A stretch of DNA of 32,576 bases from Methylococcaceae bacterium (lineage in GTDB: Bacteria; Pseudomonadota; Gammaproteobacteria; Methylococcales; Methylococcaceae): positions 1 through 32,576 of the forward strand of contig SCQD01000212.1 in the NCBI GenBank assembly GCA_004299145.1, given 5' to 3'. Below are positions 8,370-15,901 of this stretch, in pieces (position 1 is the stretch's first letter; each line of letters opens with the position of its first letter). A program made the position numbers and the translations under genes. The notes under the pieces were generated by a model. It was not told the origin of the DNA. It was given only the letters and a program-made list of their open reading frames with translations, and searched no databases.

Positions 8370-8736
8370 TGCGCGTTACCCTCGCTGTTGGCCTGGTTTT
8401 GCCGTAGCACAGCCGCCGCTCCTGTCCGTCCGGCCAGCTCACCCACAGGTCGTAAACCAGCGTTCGCCGCCCGGCCAGCAGCGACTTGGCCGCCGATACG
8501 CGCCACTGCACGTTCGGCAAAGTAGCGCTGAAGGTGAAGTCGCCGCCCGTCAGCTCGAACACCACAGCACCGTCGGCATCGGGATGGCGCGCTTGCAACC
8601 ATCCGCTGCAACCGCTGAAATCCGCCGGCAATCCGCTGTCGATGAACACCAGCTCCAGCGGGAATACATGATCGGCTCCGGCAATCAACTCCAGGTCCAG
8701 CGGGAACCCTTCAGCAATCAGTACCGGATTAATCAC
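8362..8736 (-). CDS. Small tail protein (upper-baseplate-like), unknown function
   Basis: This is a 124-aa protein starting MINPVLIAEGFPLDLELIAG. The pattern of a short strand, a D-L-E-L-I-x-G strand, then PLELVFIDSGLPADFSGCSG and YDLWVSWPDGQERRLCYGK resembles small beta-sandwich proteins found next to phage tail-fibre genes, in which strands end in an R-x-x-Y-D-L-x-V motif. Its coding sequence overlaps the next gene by 8 bases. The assignment rests on pattern and position. Confidence 0.55.
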   Translation of the reverse strand: MINPVLIAEGFPLDLELIAGADHVFPLELVFIDSGLPADFSGCSGWLQARHPDADGAVVFELTGGDFTFSATLPNVQWRVSAAKSLLAGRRTLVYDLWVSWPDGQERRLCYGKTRPTARVTRNG

Positions 8737-8752
8737 GGCGTCTTCCGCTCAA

Positions 8753-9802
8753 TCACTCGCCCCAAGCGCGCAGCAGCAGGCCGTCCATCTGGCCGAAGGC
8801 GGCCATGTTGGGCGGCACGATGATCTTGATCCAGAACGGCAGCGCCGCCGCGCGGGTGGTCCAGGTGATGGTGTCGCCGGCTTGCCAGGTGCCGCCAAAG
8901 CCCGCCGGATTCAGCGAAAAATAGGGGATGGCGTAATCGGGATTGGTCGGCGCCTGGGTGTTGTTGATCGATCCGCCCGTGTACAGCGTGCCCAGGCTGT
9001 GGCCGGACAGGCTGATGGTCGTCGGCCCGGTAAAAGTCAGCGTCCAATCCTGCTCTATCGTCGCCAGGTTGTTGAGCGTGAGCGGATAACTGGCTTCGTT
9101 GTAGGTGCCGGCGGCGCTGGTTTCGACCCAGTTGGAGACCGACGGCGCCAGGCTGGCGCCGCCGCCGGACAGGCGGGAGCTGACCGTGACCGGTTTGCGC
9201 CCGGACGTGGTGGGCAAACCTTGCACGGTTTCGCTGAGGTCGGTGGCGTCGGCGGTGTTGGCGGCGTAGTCGTGGATCAGGCCGGCCGTTAAATTCAGCG
9301 TGGCGCGCTGGCCGACCCAGGTGATGGCCGCGCCGGTCAGCGTGGCTTTTTCTGAGTTGACGCCATCCGACAGGTAGAGGCTGTCGCCCGGCTGAAAGAT
9401 GCCGTCCGGGCTGCCGCCTTCGGTATCCACATAGATCGTGGTTGCGCCGGCGGTGGCGGCCACCGCCATCAACCCCGCGCCGTAATAGCGCGTCGGCGCC
9501 AGGCCGGACTGGGTATCGCGGGCGGTGCCGGCTGCCATCAACACGCGGGTGTTGCCGGGGGATGGCAGTTGCAGGGCAACGTAGGGATTGAGGAACGGCG
9601 TGGCGTTGGCGTTTTTGGCGGCGTGCACAAACAGCTTGTGCCATACCGTGATGCCGGTAGTGCGTTCATCGTCCGTGAAATCCGCCTCCATGGAACCCTG
9701 GGCGGCCTGCAAAACGCTGGCTGACATCAGTCCGCCGTTGGTGCCGGTGCGGGTGCGGGTTTGCGATAATCGATAGATTATCTCTGCGGGGATAAATGCC
9801 AT
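8753..9802 (-). CDS. Minor tail / tail-tip protein
   Basis: This is a 349-aa beta-rich protein. Its first 40 residues (MAFIPAEIIYRLSQTRTRTG) are helical, then ITVWHKLFVHAAKNANA introduces long Ser/Thr/Gly-rich beta regions (TTIYVDTEGGSPDGIFQPGD; TISLSGHSLGTLYTGGS). Near the C-terminus AGDTITWTTRAAALPFWIKI contains aromatic residues typical of a tail-tip beta domain. It starts 8 bases after the stop of the 127-aa gene, and no membrane segment is present. A frame-shifted ORF of 303 aa on the same strand (8733-9644) is Arg/His-rich and is a shadow. The precise function is unknown. Confidence 0.65.
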   Translation of the reverse strand: MAFIPAEIIYRLSQTRTRTGTNGGLMSASVLQAAQGSMEADFTDDERTTGITVWHKLFVHAAKNANATPFLNPYVALQLPSPGNTRVLMAAGTARDTQSGLAPTRYYGAGLMAVAATAGATTIYVDTEGGSPDGIFQPGDSLYLSDGVNSEKATLTGAAITWVGQRATLNLTAGLIHDYAANTADATDLSETVQGLPTTSGRKPVTVSSRLSGGGASLAPSVSNWVETSAAGTYNEASYPLTLNNLATIEQDWTLTFTGPTTISLSGHSLGTLYTGGSINNTQAPTNPDYAIPYFSLNPAGFGGTWQAGDTITWTTRAAALPFWIKIIVPPNMAAFGQMDGLLLRAWGE

Positions 9803-9810
9803 GGCAAACT

Positions 9811-10194
9811 CTACGTGGTCAATTGCAAAATAACGGTTTCAAAAATATCGCTGGGTTCGTAATACGTTTGTTCCATGATCGGCGCCGCCGCGATGGGCGT
9901 TCCGTCGTAACGCCAGCGCACTTCCAGTGCGCGATTGAGCGGCAACAGCAGCGCCATGACGATATCCGGCGTGTCGCGCAGCGCCGCCAGGGCATCCAGC
10001 GTGGCTTTACTCATCCACTCGCAACGCAGCGTGACCGGCCTGCCGCCACTGCGGCGCGTGGTGCGCGTCACGCGCCGCATCGGGCGGCCTATGGTCCAGG
10101 CGACGGTCTGCACGATGGGCGTGTAGTCAAATTCGTTGATCCATAACGTGTTTTCCGGCAGCACGACGCCGCTTAAACTGGGTAGGGAGGGCAT
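9811..10194 (-). CDS. Minor tail protein, unknown function
   Basis: This is a 127-aa protein beginning MPSLPSLSGVVLPENTLWIN. It has beta strands flanking a basic stretch (RPMRRVTRTTRRSGGRPVTL), a helix SKATLDALAALRDTP, and a C-terminus FETVILQLTT. The pattern 'L-W-x-x-E-F-D-Y-T-P' followed by 'G-R-P-V-T-L' is typical of small phage tail proteins that precede distal tail genes. It follows the 390-aa gene after a 52-bp gap holding a dispersed repeat. Confidence 0.55.
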   Translation of the reverse strand: MPSLPSLSGVVLPENTLWINEFDYTPIVQTVAWTIGRPMRRVTRTTRRSGGRPVTLRCEWMSKATLDALAALRDTPDIVMALLLPLNRALEVRWRYDGTPIAAAPIMEQTYYEPSDIFETVILQLTT

Positions 10195-10200
10195 TTACTC

Positions 10201-10235
10201 CCCCTCACCCCAACCCTCTCCCACAGGGAGAGGGA
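10201..10235. repeat. Dispersed palindromic element, copy 1 (CCCTCTCCC/GGGAGAGGG)
   Basis: The plus strand reads cccctcaccccaaccctc, then tcccacagggagagggag. CCCTCTCCC and GGGAGAGGG form a 9-bp stem with an ACA loop. A second copy occurs at 14669-14704 with loop GGT. Elements of this form are known as dispersed REP-type repeats in many proteobacterial chromosomes. It fills most of the 52-bp gap between two tail genes, with no T-run to make it a clear terminator. Confidence 0.8.
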
Positions 10236-10246
10236 GCCGGATGTGT

Positions 10247-11419
10247 TTAAGCCGCCGCATAAAGGGTTAAAAATTCGGCGTCGGTGGCGCCGTTGATGAC
10301 GGCGTATTCAAGGTCTGTGATCGTCGTCGGCCCTATATCAGTCGTCGTCAGGCCGATGCCGGGCGTGCCGGTGGTGGCGGGCGCTACGGTAAATGCCCGC
10401 GCTTCAATGCCGGCGGTCAGTGACTTGACGCCCACCACCGCCGCGACGCTGGGCACGTCCAGGTAAAAAATATCGTTGACGGCAAAATCGGTGCTGCCCG
10501 CCGACAACGTAAAACTTAGCCCCCCGCCGCTGAACGCCGCCCCGACCGTGCCCGTGCCGATGGCCGCGCCGGAGGGGGCTTTCAGCGTAAATTCGCCGGC
10601 GCCGGGTGCGGCGGTGGTGATCGTCAACGTGTGCGCGCCCACTTGAGCGGCCAGCGTGCGGGTGACGCCGCCCAGCGCGCCGTTGCCGGCGTTGGCGCCG
10701 CCCGCCGTGCGCGTGACGGCGGGCGTGTAGTGGATGCGGGGGATATCGCCGGTGGTGACCAGCTGGCCCAGTACGCGGATGACGGGACACAGATCGGGCC
10801 GCGCCGTGCTGGAGCCGGCAGGGTTGTAGGTGCCGATGCCGATGCGAAGGTTGCCGGCATTGCTGATGGCGTAGTGCCCAGTGCAAAGGATTTTGGGCGC
10901 GGTGGTGGTGGTGACGCCTGCCGTGGTGGTGGTCACGCCGCCCACGGGCGTCATGGCGCAGCTCGCTGCGGACGGCTGGTTCCAGCCCGACAAATCGGCG
11001 AAATCCGCCGTTTGTGCGGCGTAATCGCCGTTCCACTCGCCCAAGCGCGGGCGCGTTCTGGCCGCTGCGCCGGACACCGGGATGGTGATTCCGAATGGGA
11101 AAAGGGTGAATGCGGCATAGCCATAGGCTTGCAGGGCTGGGTTTTCGTAGAGTTTCAGCGCCAGCCCCGCCGCCGCCGTTGCCGGCTTCAGGTGCACCAT
11201 CGCCTTGGCGCGCTTTGGCGCTATCCCTGCCGGTATTATCCTGAGTGTGCATGCCGCTTCGCCGAACACGTTGTAGGCGGTGTTGCTCATGGGGATCACC
11301 GGCGCATCGACGCTGCGCACCTGCACCGCTGCACCGCGTTTGCCGTGCGTGGTGGTGGGCGCGCCGATGGGGAGCGGCGGGCGCTGTTTGCCTTCGGGCA
11401 CCAGGACGAAGTCGTTCAT
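10247..11419 (-). CDS. Tail protein after the tape measure
   Basis: This is a 390-aa Ala/Gly/Thr-rich protein (MNDFVLVPEGKQRPPLPIGA...). The N-terminal region around residues 40-60 (APVIPMSNTAYNVFGEAACT) and a helix-poor, beta-rich remainder suggest a structural tail protein. Two thirds along, VGVTRTLAAQ-like strands and a Gly-rich region (GEFTLKAPSGAAIGTG) recall phage decoration-type beta domains. The C-terminus ends DAEFLTLYAAA. The start overlaps the stop of the tape measure gene by ATGA. Position right after the tape measure suggests a distal-tail or tip component; the family is unrecognised. Confidence 0.6.
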   Translation of the reverse strand: MNDFVLVPEGKQRPPLPIGAPTTTHGKRGAAVQVRSVDAPVIPMSNTAYNVFGEAACTLRIIPAGIAPKRAKAMVHLKPATAAAGLALKLYENPALQAYGYAAFTLFPFGITIPVSGAAARTRPRLGEWNGDYAAQTADFADLSGWNQPSAASCAMTPVGGVTTTTAGVTTTTAPKILCTGHYAISNAGNLRIGIGTYNPAGSSTARPDLCPVIRVLGQLVTTGDIPRIHYTPAVTRTAGGANAGNGALGGVTRTLAAQVGAHTLTITTAAPGAGEFTLKAPSGAAIGTGTVGAAFSGGGLSFTLSAGSTDFAVNDIFYLDVPSVAAVVGVKSLTAGIEARAFTVAPATTGTPGIGLTTTDIGPTTITDLEYAVINGATDAEFLTLYAAA

Positions 11420-14400
11420 ACCGCACGTCCCAAGCCGGCGCGCTTGAGTTCGGCGATCAGCTCTGCCGCGCCGCTGCCGTGCAATGTGCCTGCTACCGGC
11501 GCGCGGCCATTGCCGATGCTCAGAGTGATGTGATGCACTGCGCCGGACGTGCTGGGCAGAGCCGGTGCGGGCGCCTTCAGGTGCGATAAATCGGGCAGGC
11601 TGGCGGCGGCGTAATCGGCAAAAGTCGGCACAACGCCGCCGCCGGCAAATTGAAGTGCGGGGACGGGGGATTGCCAGATATCCAGCAAGCGCTGGACTGC
11701 CGCGTCGGCGCCGAAGTTCAGAAAATCCAGCAGCGAGTGTGTCTGCCGGGCGCGCTGGGCGTTGACGATGTAGGCGTATTCGCCGTTGCTGACGTTGACG
11801 GGGATGCTGTCGGAGGTGCCGGTGCCGGGACCACGGATCGGGCCGGGCTGGAGCCGCCGGCGCGGCGTGCCGCCGTCTGCCAGGTTTTGCACCGGGCCGC
11901 CGACTGCAAAGCCTGCCACCGGGCCGCCGCCGGCAGCGGCGGGGACTTCGGAAATCTGAATGACCTTGGTGGCCGGCGAGTTGACAAAATCGTTGACCCG
12001 CTGCATAAACTGGGTAAAACCCGTGTCATCAATGGCGACGTGCAGCGCCGGCGGGCTGGAAAGCTGCGTGTAAAACCCCTGCAACGTGGCTTGTGCATCG
12101 CCCAAACGCGCTTGCAAGCCGGTGATCGATCCTTGCAATTGTTCATGCTGTTGCAACTCGTTTTGCTGGCCGGCCTGCAAGATCGACTTGATCAAATCGC
12201 TGGCGCTTTGTACACCCTGCACGTACTGTTCTACCGCCGCTTGCGTGACTTCGCCGGCTTTGACGGACTCTTCCGCCGTGTTGGCCACGTCTTGCCTGAT
12301 TGACAGCGCTTTTTGGGCGTAGGCTTCGGCGGTTTTAATGTCGCCTTCGGCCAGCGCGGCGCGGGCCTTGGATTCCAGCTCTGAAGCCTGAATTTGCTTG
12401 TCCTGGAACACTTGCCAATCCGACATGCCGCGCTGGCGGATGCTGCGGATGGTGTCTTCGGTGTCGAGAGCCAAGCCGGCAATCTGCTCATCAATCGCCT
12501 GAGCCGCTTCCAGGTGGCGCTTATCTTCGTTGATCAAATCAGAGATTGCGTTGCGGTAAGTCGCCACCATGGCTTCGTAGACCTTGCGGCGGTCTTCGGC
12601 CAGGGCTTTGGTGATTTCGGCGGTTTGCGCCGTCGTGCCCTTGATGGCTGCCAGTTGCTTGGCTTCCGAGTCTTTGATGGCCGCCAGTTGCTTTTCGGCA
12701 CCGCCGACATAGACAGCGACGCGGTCGCCCACTTCGTTGACCAACAGGCGCGTCAATTCCTTTGCCTGGGTCGATTGATCGACGTTGCTTGCGTCCAATG
12801 CATTTTTTAGGGACTCGTACTTTCCGGCGACCGCTGCCAATTCCTGCTTTTGCGCGTCTTCGGCTTCCTTCAAATAGTCCTTCAGCGATCCTTTCAACTG
12901 CTTGGCGGTTTCTTCGGCCACTTGGATTTTGTGCTGGGCGGCATCGGTTGCAGCTTTCTTTTCCTGCTCACTGGCGGCAACGGCCTGCCGGCCAGCACCG
13001 GACTGTTCTGCCGCCAGCTCTTTGTAACGCTGCCGGATTTCGTCGATTTTTTCCGCCAGCGAAGAGTCGCCGGCCAGGACGTCACCGCTGAAAAAATGCT
13101 GCTGTGCCGTGGCAACCACTTCGATGGACTCTGCAAGCTCCAGCGTCAACCCGTTAAACCACTCAAATTTTGACGCCCATTCGCCGATGGTTTTGCCGAC
13201 TTCGTAGGCTAAAAACGCCGTGAACACACCGTTGACGCCGGCCATGGCCGCCTGCATGCCAGTGATGGCAGGCGTCGCTGCCGCCACTGCTTTTTCGTAG
13301 GCCGCCGTTTTGGCCGCCGCCGCTGTCATCGCGGTGCTGTGTGCGGTCATCGCCAAGGTCAGTTCGCGCTGGGCCAGCGCTTGCTGTTCCATCCCCACCG
13401 CCAGCGCTTTCTGCAATTGCAACTCTTCGACGGTCAATGCCAAGTTTTTGGCCTTGATCGTCGCAGCGGATGCGGCCGCTTGTGCCAGCCCGAGCTGGGC
13501 GGCTTGGGCTTCCGTCGCCGCTATTGTGGCGGCGCGCTGTTGAATGACGTTTTGCGCCAAAGCGACGCTGCCGGCTACCAGGTTGCGTACCAGAGAGGCC
13601 GCCAGCACTTCGCCCAGGCTGATGGCGGTGGAGGCCAGTGTGTCGATGTTGTCCGCTGCACCGGACACCGCTTTGGATATCGCGGCCGTAGCGCCGACTG
13701 CGTTATTCTGTTCGCCTACCCAGCGCTGAGTGGAGTTGATCAGGCGCTGCCAGGACTGTTCCACCGTCAACGGCATTTTGTCCGCCGCGGCTTTCATTTC
13801 GTCGTAGCCGGCGACGACGGCGTTGATCAGGGCGGTGTTGGCTACCTGGCCATCTGACATGGCCTGTTTCAGCGCGCCGATGCCGTCATAGCCCAGGTTT
13901 TTGGCGGCCAGATTGACCAGTTTAAGGTTGGTGTCGGCCAGTTGGCCGAAGTCCTCCCACTGCACCGCATCGGTGGCGATTGCCTGAGTAAGCTGGGTAA
14001 TAGTGGATGAAGTTTCTGCCGCGTTACTGCTCTGCGCTTTGAACGACAGCGCCACGGTGTCGACGAATTTGGACACCGTGGCTTGATCGGCGCCGAACTT
14101 TAGCGCAACATCGCTGGAACGTGCGTACAGACGCGACATGTCGTCCAGCGATGCGCCGACTTCTTGGGCGATGCGGAACATGTCCTGTTGGGCCTTGGCC
14201 GCGTCGGCGCTGGACTTGGTGGCGCCTTCGATGCGGGCTTGCAGCGTTTTGTAGCCGTCGGCCAGGTCGATAGCGTCATGGGCCAGACCCGCCAGCACGT
14301 CGACGGCCAGAAATGCCTGGACGCGCGATTGCAGGTTGTCCAGCTGCGTGCTGATGGAGCGGATGCCATCGCGCGCCGACGTCACGCCTGGCCCGGTTTG

Positions 14401-14451
14401 GTCTTCCGCGCCGATCAGCAGTTTTAACGCAATATCGTTGAGGGTTGCCAT
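11416..14451 (-). CDS. Tail tape measure protein
   Basis: This is a 1011-aa protein (MATLNDIALKLLIGAEDQTG) that sets tail length and helps DNA ejection. Residues about 50-260 carry the tape-measure domain: a long Ala/Gln/Thr-rich helical region with SSDVALKFGADQATVSKFVD, QWEDFGQLADTNLKLVNLAA and MPLTVEQSWQRLINSTQRWV. A hydrophobic segment near 390-415 (MAGVNGVFTAFLAYEVGKTI) may insert in the membrane during ejection. Long coiled-coil-like stretches follow, then a Gly/Pro-rich tail with GPIRGPGTGTSDSIPVNVSN, a motif typical of tape measure C-termini. By the usual rule of about 0.15 nm per residue the tail would be near 150 nm. The ATG (14451-14449) interlocks with a plus-strand start at 14450, and its upstream sequence has no strong Shine-Dalgarno. 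Confidence 0.92.
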   Translation of the reverse strand: MATLNDIALKLLIGAEDQTGPGVTSARDGIRSISTQLDNLQSRVQAFLAVDVLAGLAHDAIDLADGYKTLQARIEGATKSSADAAKAQQDMFRIAQEVGASLDDMSRLYARSSDVALKFGADQATVSKFVDTVALSFKAQSSNAAETSSTITQLTQAIATDAVQWEDFGQLADTNLKLVNLAAKNLGYDGIGALKQAMSDGQVANTALINAVVAGYDEMKAAADKMPLTVEQSWQRLINSTQRWVGEQNNAVGATAAISKAVSGAADNIDTLASTAISLGEVLAASLVRNLVAGSVALAQNVIQQRAATIAATEAQAAQLGLAQAAASAATIKAKNLALTVEELQLQKALAVGMEQQALAQRELTLAMTAHSTAMTAAAAKTAAYEKAVAAATPAITGMQAAMAGVNGVFTAFLAYEVGKTIGEWASKFEWFNGLTLELAESIEVVATAQQHFFSGDVLAGDSSLAEKIDEIRQRYKELAAEQSGAGRQAVAASEQEKKAATDAAQHKIQVAEETAKQLKGSLKDYLKEAEDAQKQELAAVAGKYESLKNALDASNVDQSTQAKELTRLLVNEVGDRVAVYVGGAEKQLAAIKDSEAKQLAAIKGTTAQTAEITKALAEDRRKVYEAMVATYRNAISDLINEDKRHLEAAQAIDEQIAGLALDTEDTIRSIRQRGMSDWQVFQDKQIQASELESKARAALAEGDIKTAEAYAQKALSIRQDVANTAEESVKAGEVTQAAVEQYVQGVQSASDLIKSILQAGQQNELQQHEQLQGSITGLQARLGDAQATLQGFYTQLSSPPALHVAIDDTGFTQFMQRVNDFVNSPATKVIQISEVPAAAGGGPVAGFAVGGPVQNLADGGTPRRRLQPGPIRGPGTGTSDSIPVNVSNGEYAYIVNAQRARQTHSLLDFLNFGADAAVQRLLDIWQSPVPALQFAGGGVVPTFADYAAASLPDLSHLKAPAPALPSTSGAVHHITLSIGNGRAPVAGTLHGSGAAELIAELKRAGLGRAV

Positions 14452-14650
14452 GAAAACTTATACGCCGGCTGAAGCCGAAAAAATCATCAAAATTGCGGTG
14501 ACCGTTGGGTTTTTATTGGTCATGGCCTACGCATTCGCGCCTGCGGCGGTTAAGTTTTGGATCATGGCCGGCATCTTCGTTTTCGCCTTTTTTGTCAAAC
14601 CGGTGGTGTCGATTGCGCTGTGGGTGATTCGTGGCGTGAGCCGTTGGTGA
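14450..14650 (+). CDS. Small two-helix membrane protein on the opposite strand
   Basis: This is a 66-aa ORF (MKTYTPAEAEKIIKIAVTVG...) and the only convincing plus-strand gene in the window. Two hydrophobic helices are visible, about residues 13-31 (IAVTVGFLLVMAYAFAPAA) and 35-58 (FWIMAGIFVFAFFVKPVVSI), with a basic end RGVSRW. The start is supported by GAGG seven bases upstream of the ATG, although that site lies inside the 5' end of the tape measure gene on the other strand. The two start codons share the CATG tetranucleotide. It fills an otherwise non-coding gap between the tail chaperone and the tape measure. A holin-like or superinfection-exclusion role is possible, but there is no family evidence. 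Confidence 0.6.
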   Translation: MKTYTPAEAEKIIKIAVTVGFLLVMAYAFAPAAVKFWIMAGIFVFAFFVKPVVSIALWVIRGVSRW

Positions 14651-14668
14651 AGCGCTGACCTTGTTTAT

Positions 14669-14704
14669 CCCCTCACCCTAGCCCTCTCCCGGTGGGAGAG
14701 GGAA
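14669..14704. repeat. Dispersed palindromic element, copy 2
   Basis: The plus strand shows cccctcaccctagccctctc followed by ccggtgggagagggaac, with a 9-bp stem CCCTCTCCC/GGGAGAGGG and loop GGT. It has the same organisation as 10201-10235, with the flanking CCCCTCACCC also shared. It lies 18 bases downstream of the plus-strand membrane gene and also supplies the last codons and the stop (14673-14675) of the -1 frame of the tail assembly chaperone, giving a C-terminus SVPSPTGRGLG. Confidence 0.8.
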
Positions 14705-15106
14705 CAGATAGCCGCTCTACGGCACGGCGGAAAAATCCCCAGCCGTATTGACAGGCGTTGATATGGCCGCGCTCGATGAGGACACAGCAAGCGATATCAA
14801 GTTCGGCCACGGGATCACTATGCCCAGTTGCGCGGCGCTGGACAAAAAAGGGGCGTTCAACTCACTGAATTCGTTGACCAAGGTCTGGATGGCGGCAAAA
14901 CCAATATGGTCCAGGGATACGCCTTCGGGTAATACCAGACAGTCGCCCAGCAACTCGCTGATATACGGCAATCCCGCTTCCATCAGCTTGTCAACGGGCA
15001 ATCCTTGCTCTTTCAGCAACAACATAATCCGCCGCACGTCTACCGGGCGCAGCTCGTTCAGCGTGATGGCGTGGTTGTCGATGGTGATTTGCTTACTGTT
15101 GCGCAT
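14673..15106 (-). CDS. Tail assembly chaperone, predicted -1 frameshift product (gpGT-like)
   Basis: The first 88 codons are shared with the gpG-like protein. At 14849-14843 the minus strand reads T TTT TTG in the zero frame, which fits the X XXY YYZ slippery pattern. A -1 shift there re-reads G14843 and continues GTC CAG CGC... for 56 residues to a TGA at 14675-14673. The extension includes AELDIACCVLIERGH and ACQYGWGFFRRAVERL, a charged helical, aromatic-containing sequence more protein-like than the zero-frame tail. Its last 10 or so residues come from the dispersed repeat. In lambda-like tails the GT extension recruits the tube protein to the G-coated tape measure. Presence of the site and open frame is observed; use of the shift is inferred. 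Confidence 0.6.
14717..15106 (-). CDS. Tail assembly chaperone (gpG-like), unshifted product
   Basis: This is a 129-aa protein (MRNSKQITIDNHAITLNELR...) in the position of lambda gpG, between the tail tube protein and the tape measure. The N-terminal half is mostly helical, with VDVRRIMLLLKEQGLPVDKL and IGFAAIQTLVNEFSELNAPF. Such chaperones coat the tape measure during tail assembly. From residue 89 onward the zero frame becomes Ser/Ala-rich and low in character (SSAAQLGIVIPWPNLISLAV), while the -1 frame is open and looks more protein-like. A slippery TTTTTTG heptamer in the correct phase (minus strand 14849-14843) lies exactly at that change, as in the lambda G/GT system. Confidence 0.75.
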   Translation of the reverse strand: MRNSKQITIDNHAITLNELRPVDVRRIMLLLKEQGLPVDKLMEAGLPYISELLGDCLVLPEGVSLDHIGFAAIQTLVNEFSELNAPFLSSAAQLGIVIPWPNLISLAVSSSSAAISTPVNTAGDFSAVP

Positions 15107-15112
15107 GGGTTA

Positions 15113-15892
15113 CTACGCCGCTATCAAATTATAATTAAGCTCATAAGGCCCTGTTTTGATCTCTGGCGTCATCATGCGCCCTTTCATACTGATATCTATC
15201 GGCTTATCCGACAGCCAATCAATTTCGCTATCCGAGGACAGCGATACGTCGTAGGCGATAAACTCACACCCCCTGCCGTCCACCAGGTTTGCGCCTTCCA
15301 AACGCAACATGCCACGGACGTTGGGGGCCGTTCCGCCGATGATCTTATCGCCGGAAATGGCGGAATAGGTGCCTTTAATATCGAGCAGCATGCCGTCGGG
15401 TATGGTGCTGCTGGCCAAAATATGTACATATCCACCGGCATAATCCACCGTATAGTCGATGTCTTTTGCGTAAGTTGTCGGTGTTGTTTCCGTGCTTTTT
15501 ACAGATAATCCTGTACCGTTTATATTTCTGTAATCTAATTTGATACTGGTGCCATTGGCAGACTTTGCCCCTTGAACCAGTGCGACCGGCGTGGCGCCGC
15601 TGGCGGCCTGGCTGTATGCGCCAGCGGTGCCTTGCAATCCCATGGCCAGCGCTTTGGGGGATACAGAGCTAAACGTCAGTGATAAATCGGTCGGCTTAGG
15701 CACAACCACTGACGCGAGCACCTGGCCGTATTTACCTTTCTGTTTGCTGGTAATGTCCTTGGTTTCATTGTTATGTTTCAGTGCAAGCTTTCCGGCAAAC
15801 AGGCTGACGTAATTTTCATAGGTATCGTCAGGGTTGCGGCGCGCTAGCCATACGTCGCCTTCCAGTAAAATACCTGCCGCTGCTTCTGCCAT
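15113..15892 (-). CDS. Major tail tube protein
   Basis: This is a 259-aa protein (MAEAAAGILLEGDVWLARRN) in the lambda gpV position. It shows the tail-tube pattern: N-terminal LLEGDVWLARR, then KLALKHNNETKDITSKQKGK near residue 40, and a long central insertion rich in Thr/Ser/Gly (YAKDIDYTVDYAGGYVHILA) that looks like an Ig-like surface domain. It ends with MKGRMMTPEIKTGPYELNYN. The start has a strong Shine-Dalgarno (AGGAG six bases before ATG), fitting a highly expressed structural protein. It forms the hexameric tube rings through which DNA passes. Confidence 0.8.
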   Translation of the reverse strand: MAEAAAGILLEGDVWLARRNPDDTYENYVSLFAGKLALKHNNETKDITSKQKGKYGQVLASVVVPKPTDLSLTFSSVSPKALAMGLQGTAGAYSQAASGATPVALVQGAKSANGTSIKLDYRNINGTGLSVKSTETTPTTYAKDIDYTVDYAGGYVHILASSTIPDGMLLDIKGTYSAISGDKIIGGTAPNVRGMLRLEGANLVDGRGCEFIAYDVSLSSDSEIDWLSDKPIDISMKGRMMTPEIKTGPYELNYNLIAA

Positions 15893-15901
15893 GGTGCGCT
15901 C

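Noticed and set aside
8733-9644. Minus-strand 303-aa ORF overlapping the 349-aa tail gene
   Set aside because: Extremely Arg/His-rich; the 349-aa frame has normal tail-protein composition and a start right after the upstream gene.
10631-11533. Plus-strand ORF of 300 aa antisense to the 390-aa tail gene
   Set aside because: Arg/Gly/His-rich composition typical of a GC-rich antisense shadow; it lies opposite an operon gene with coupled starts.
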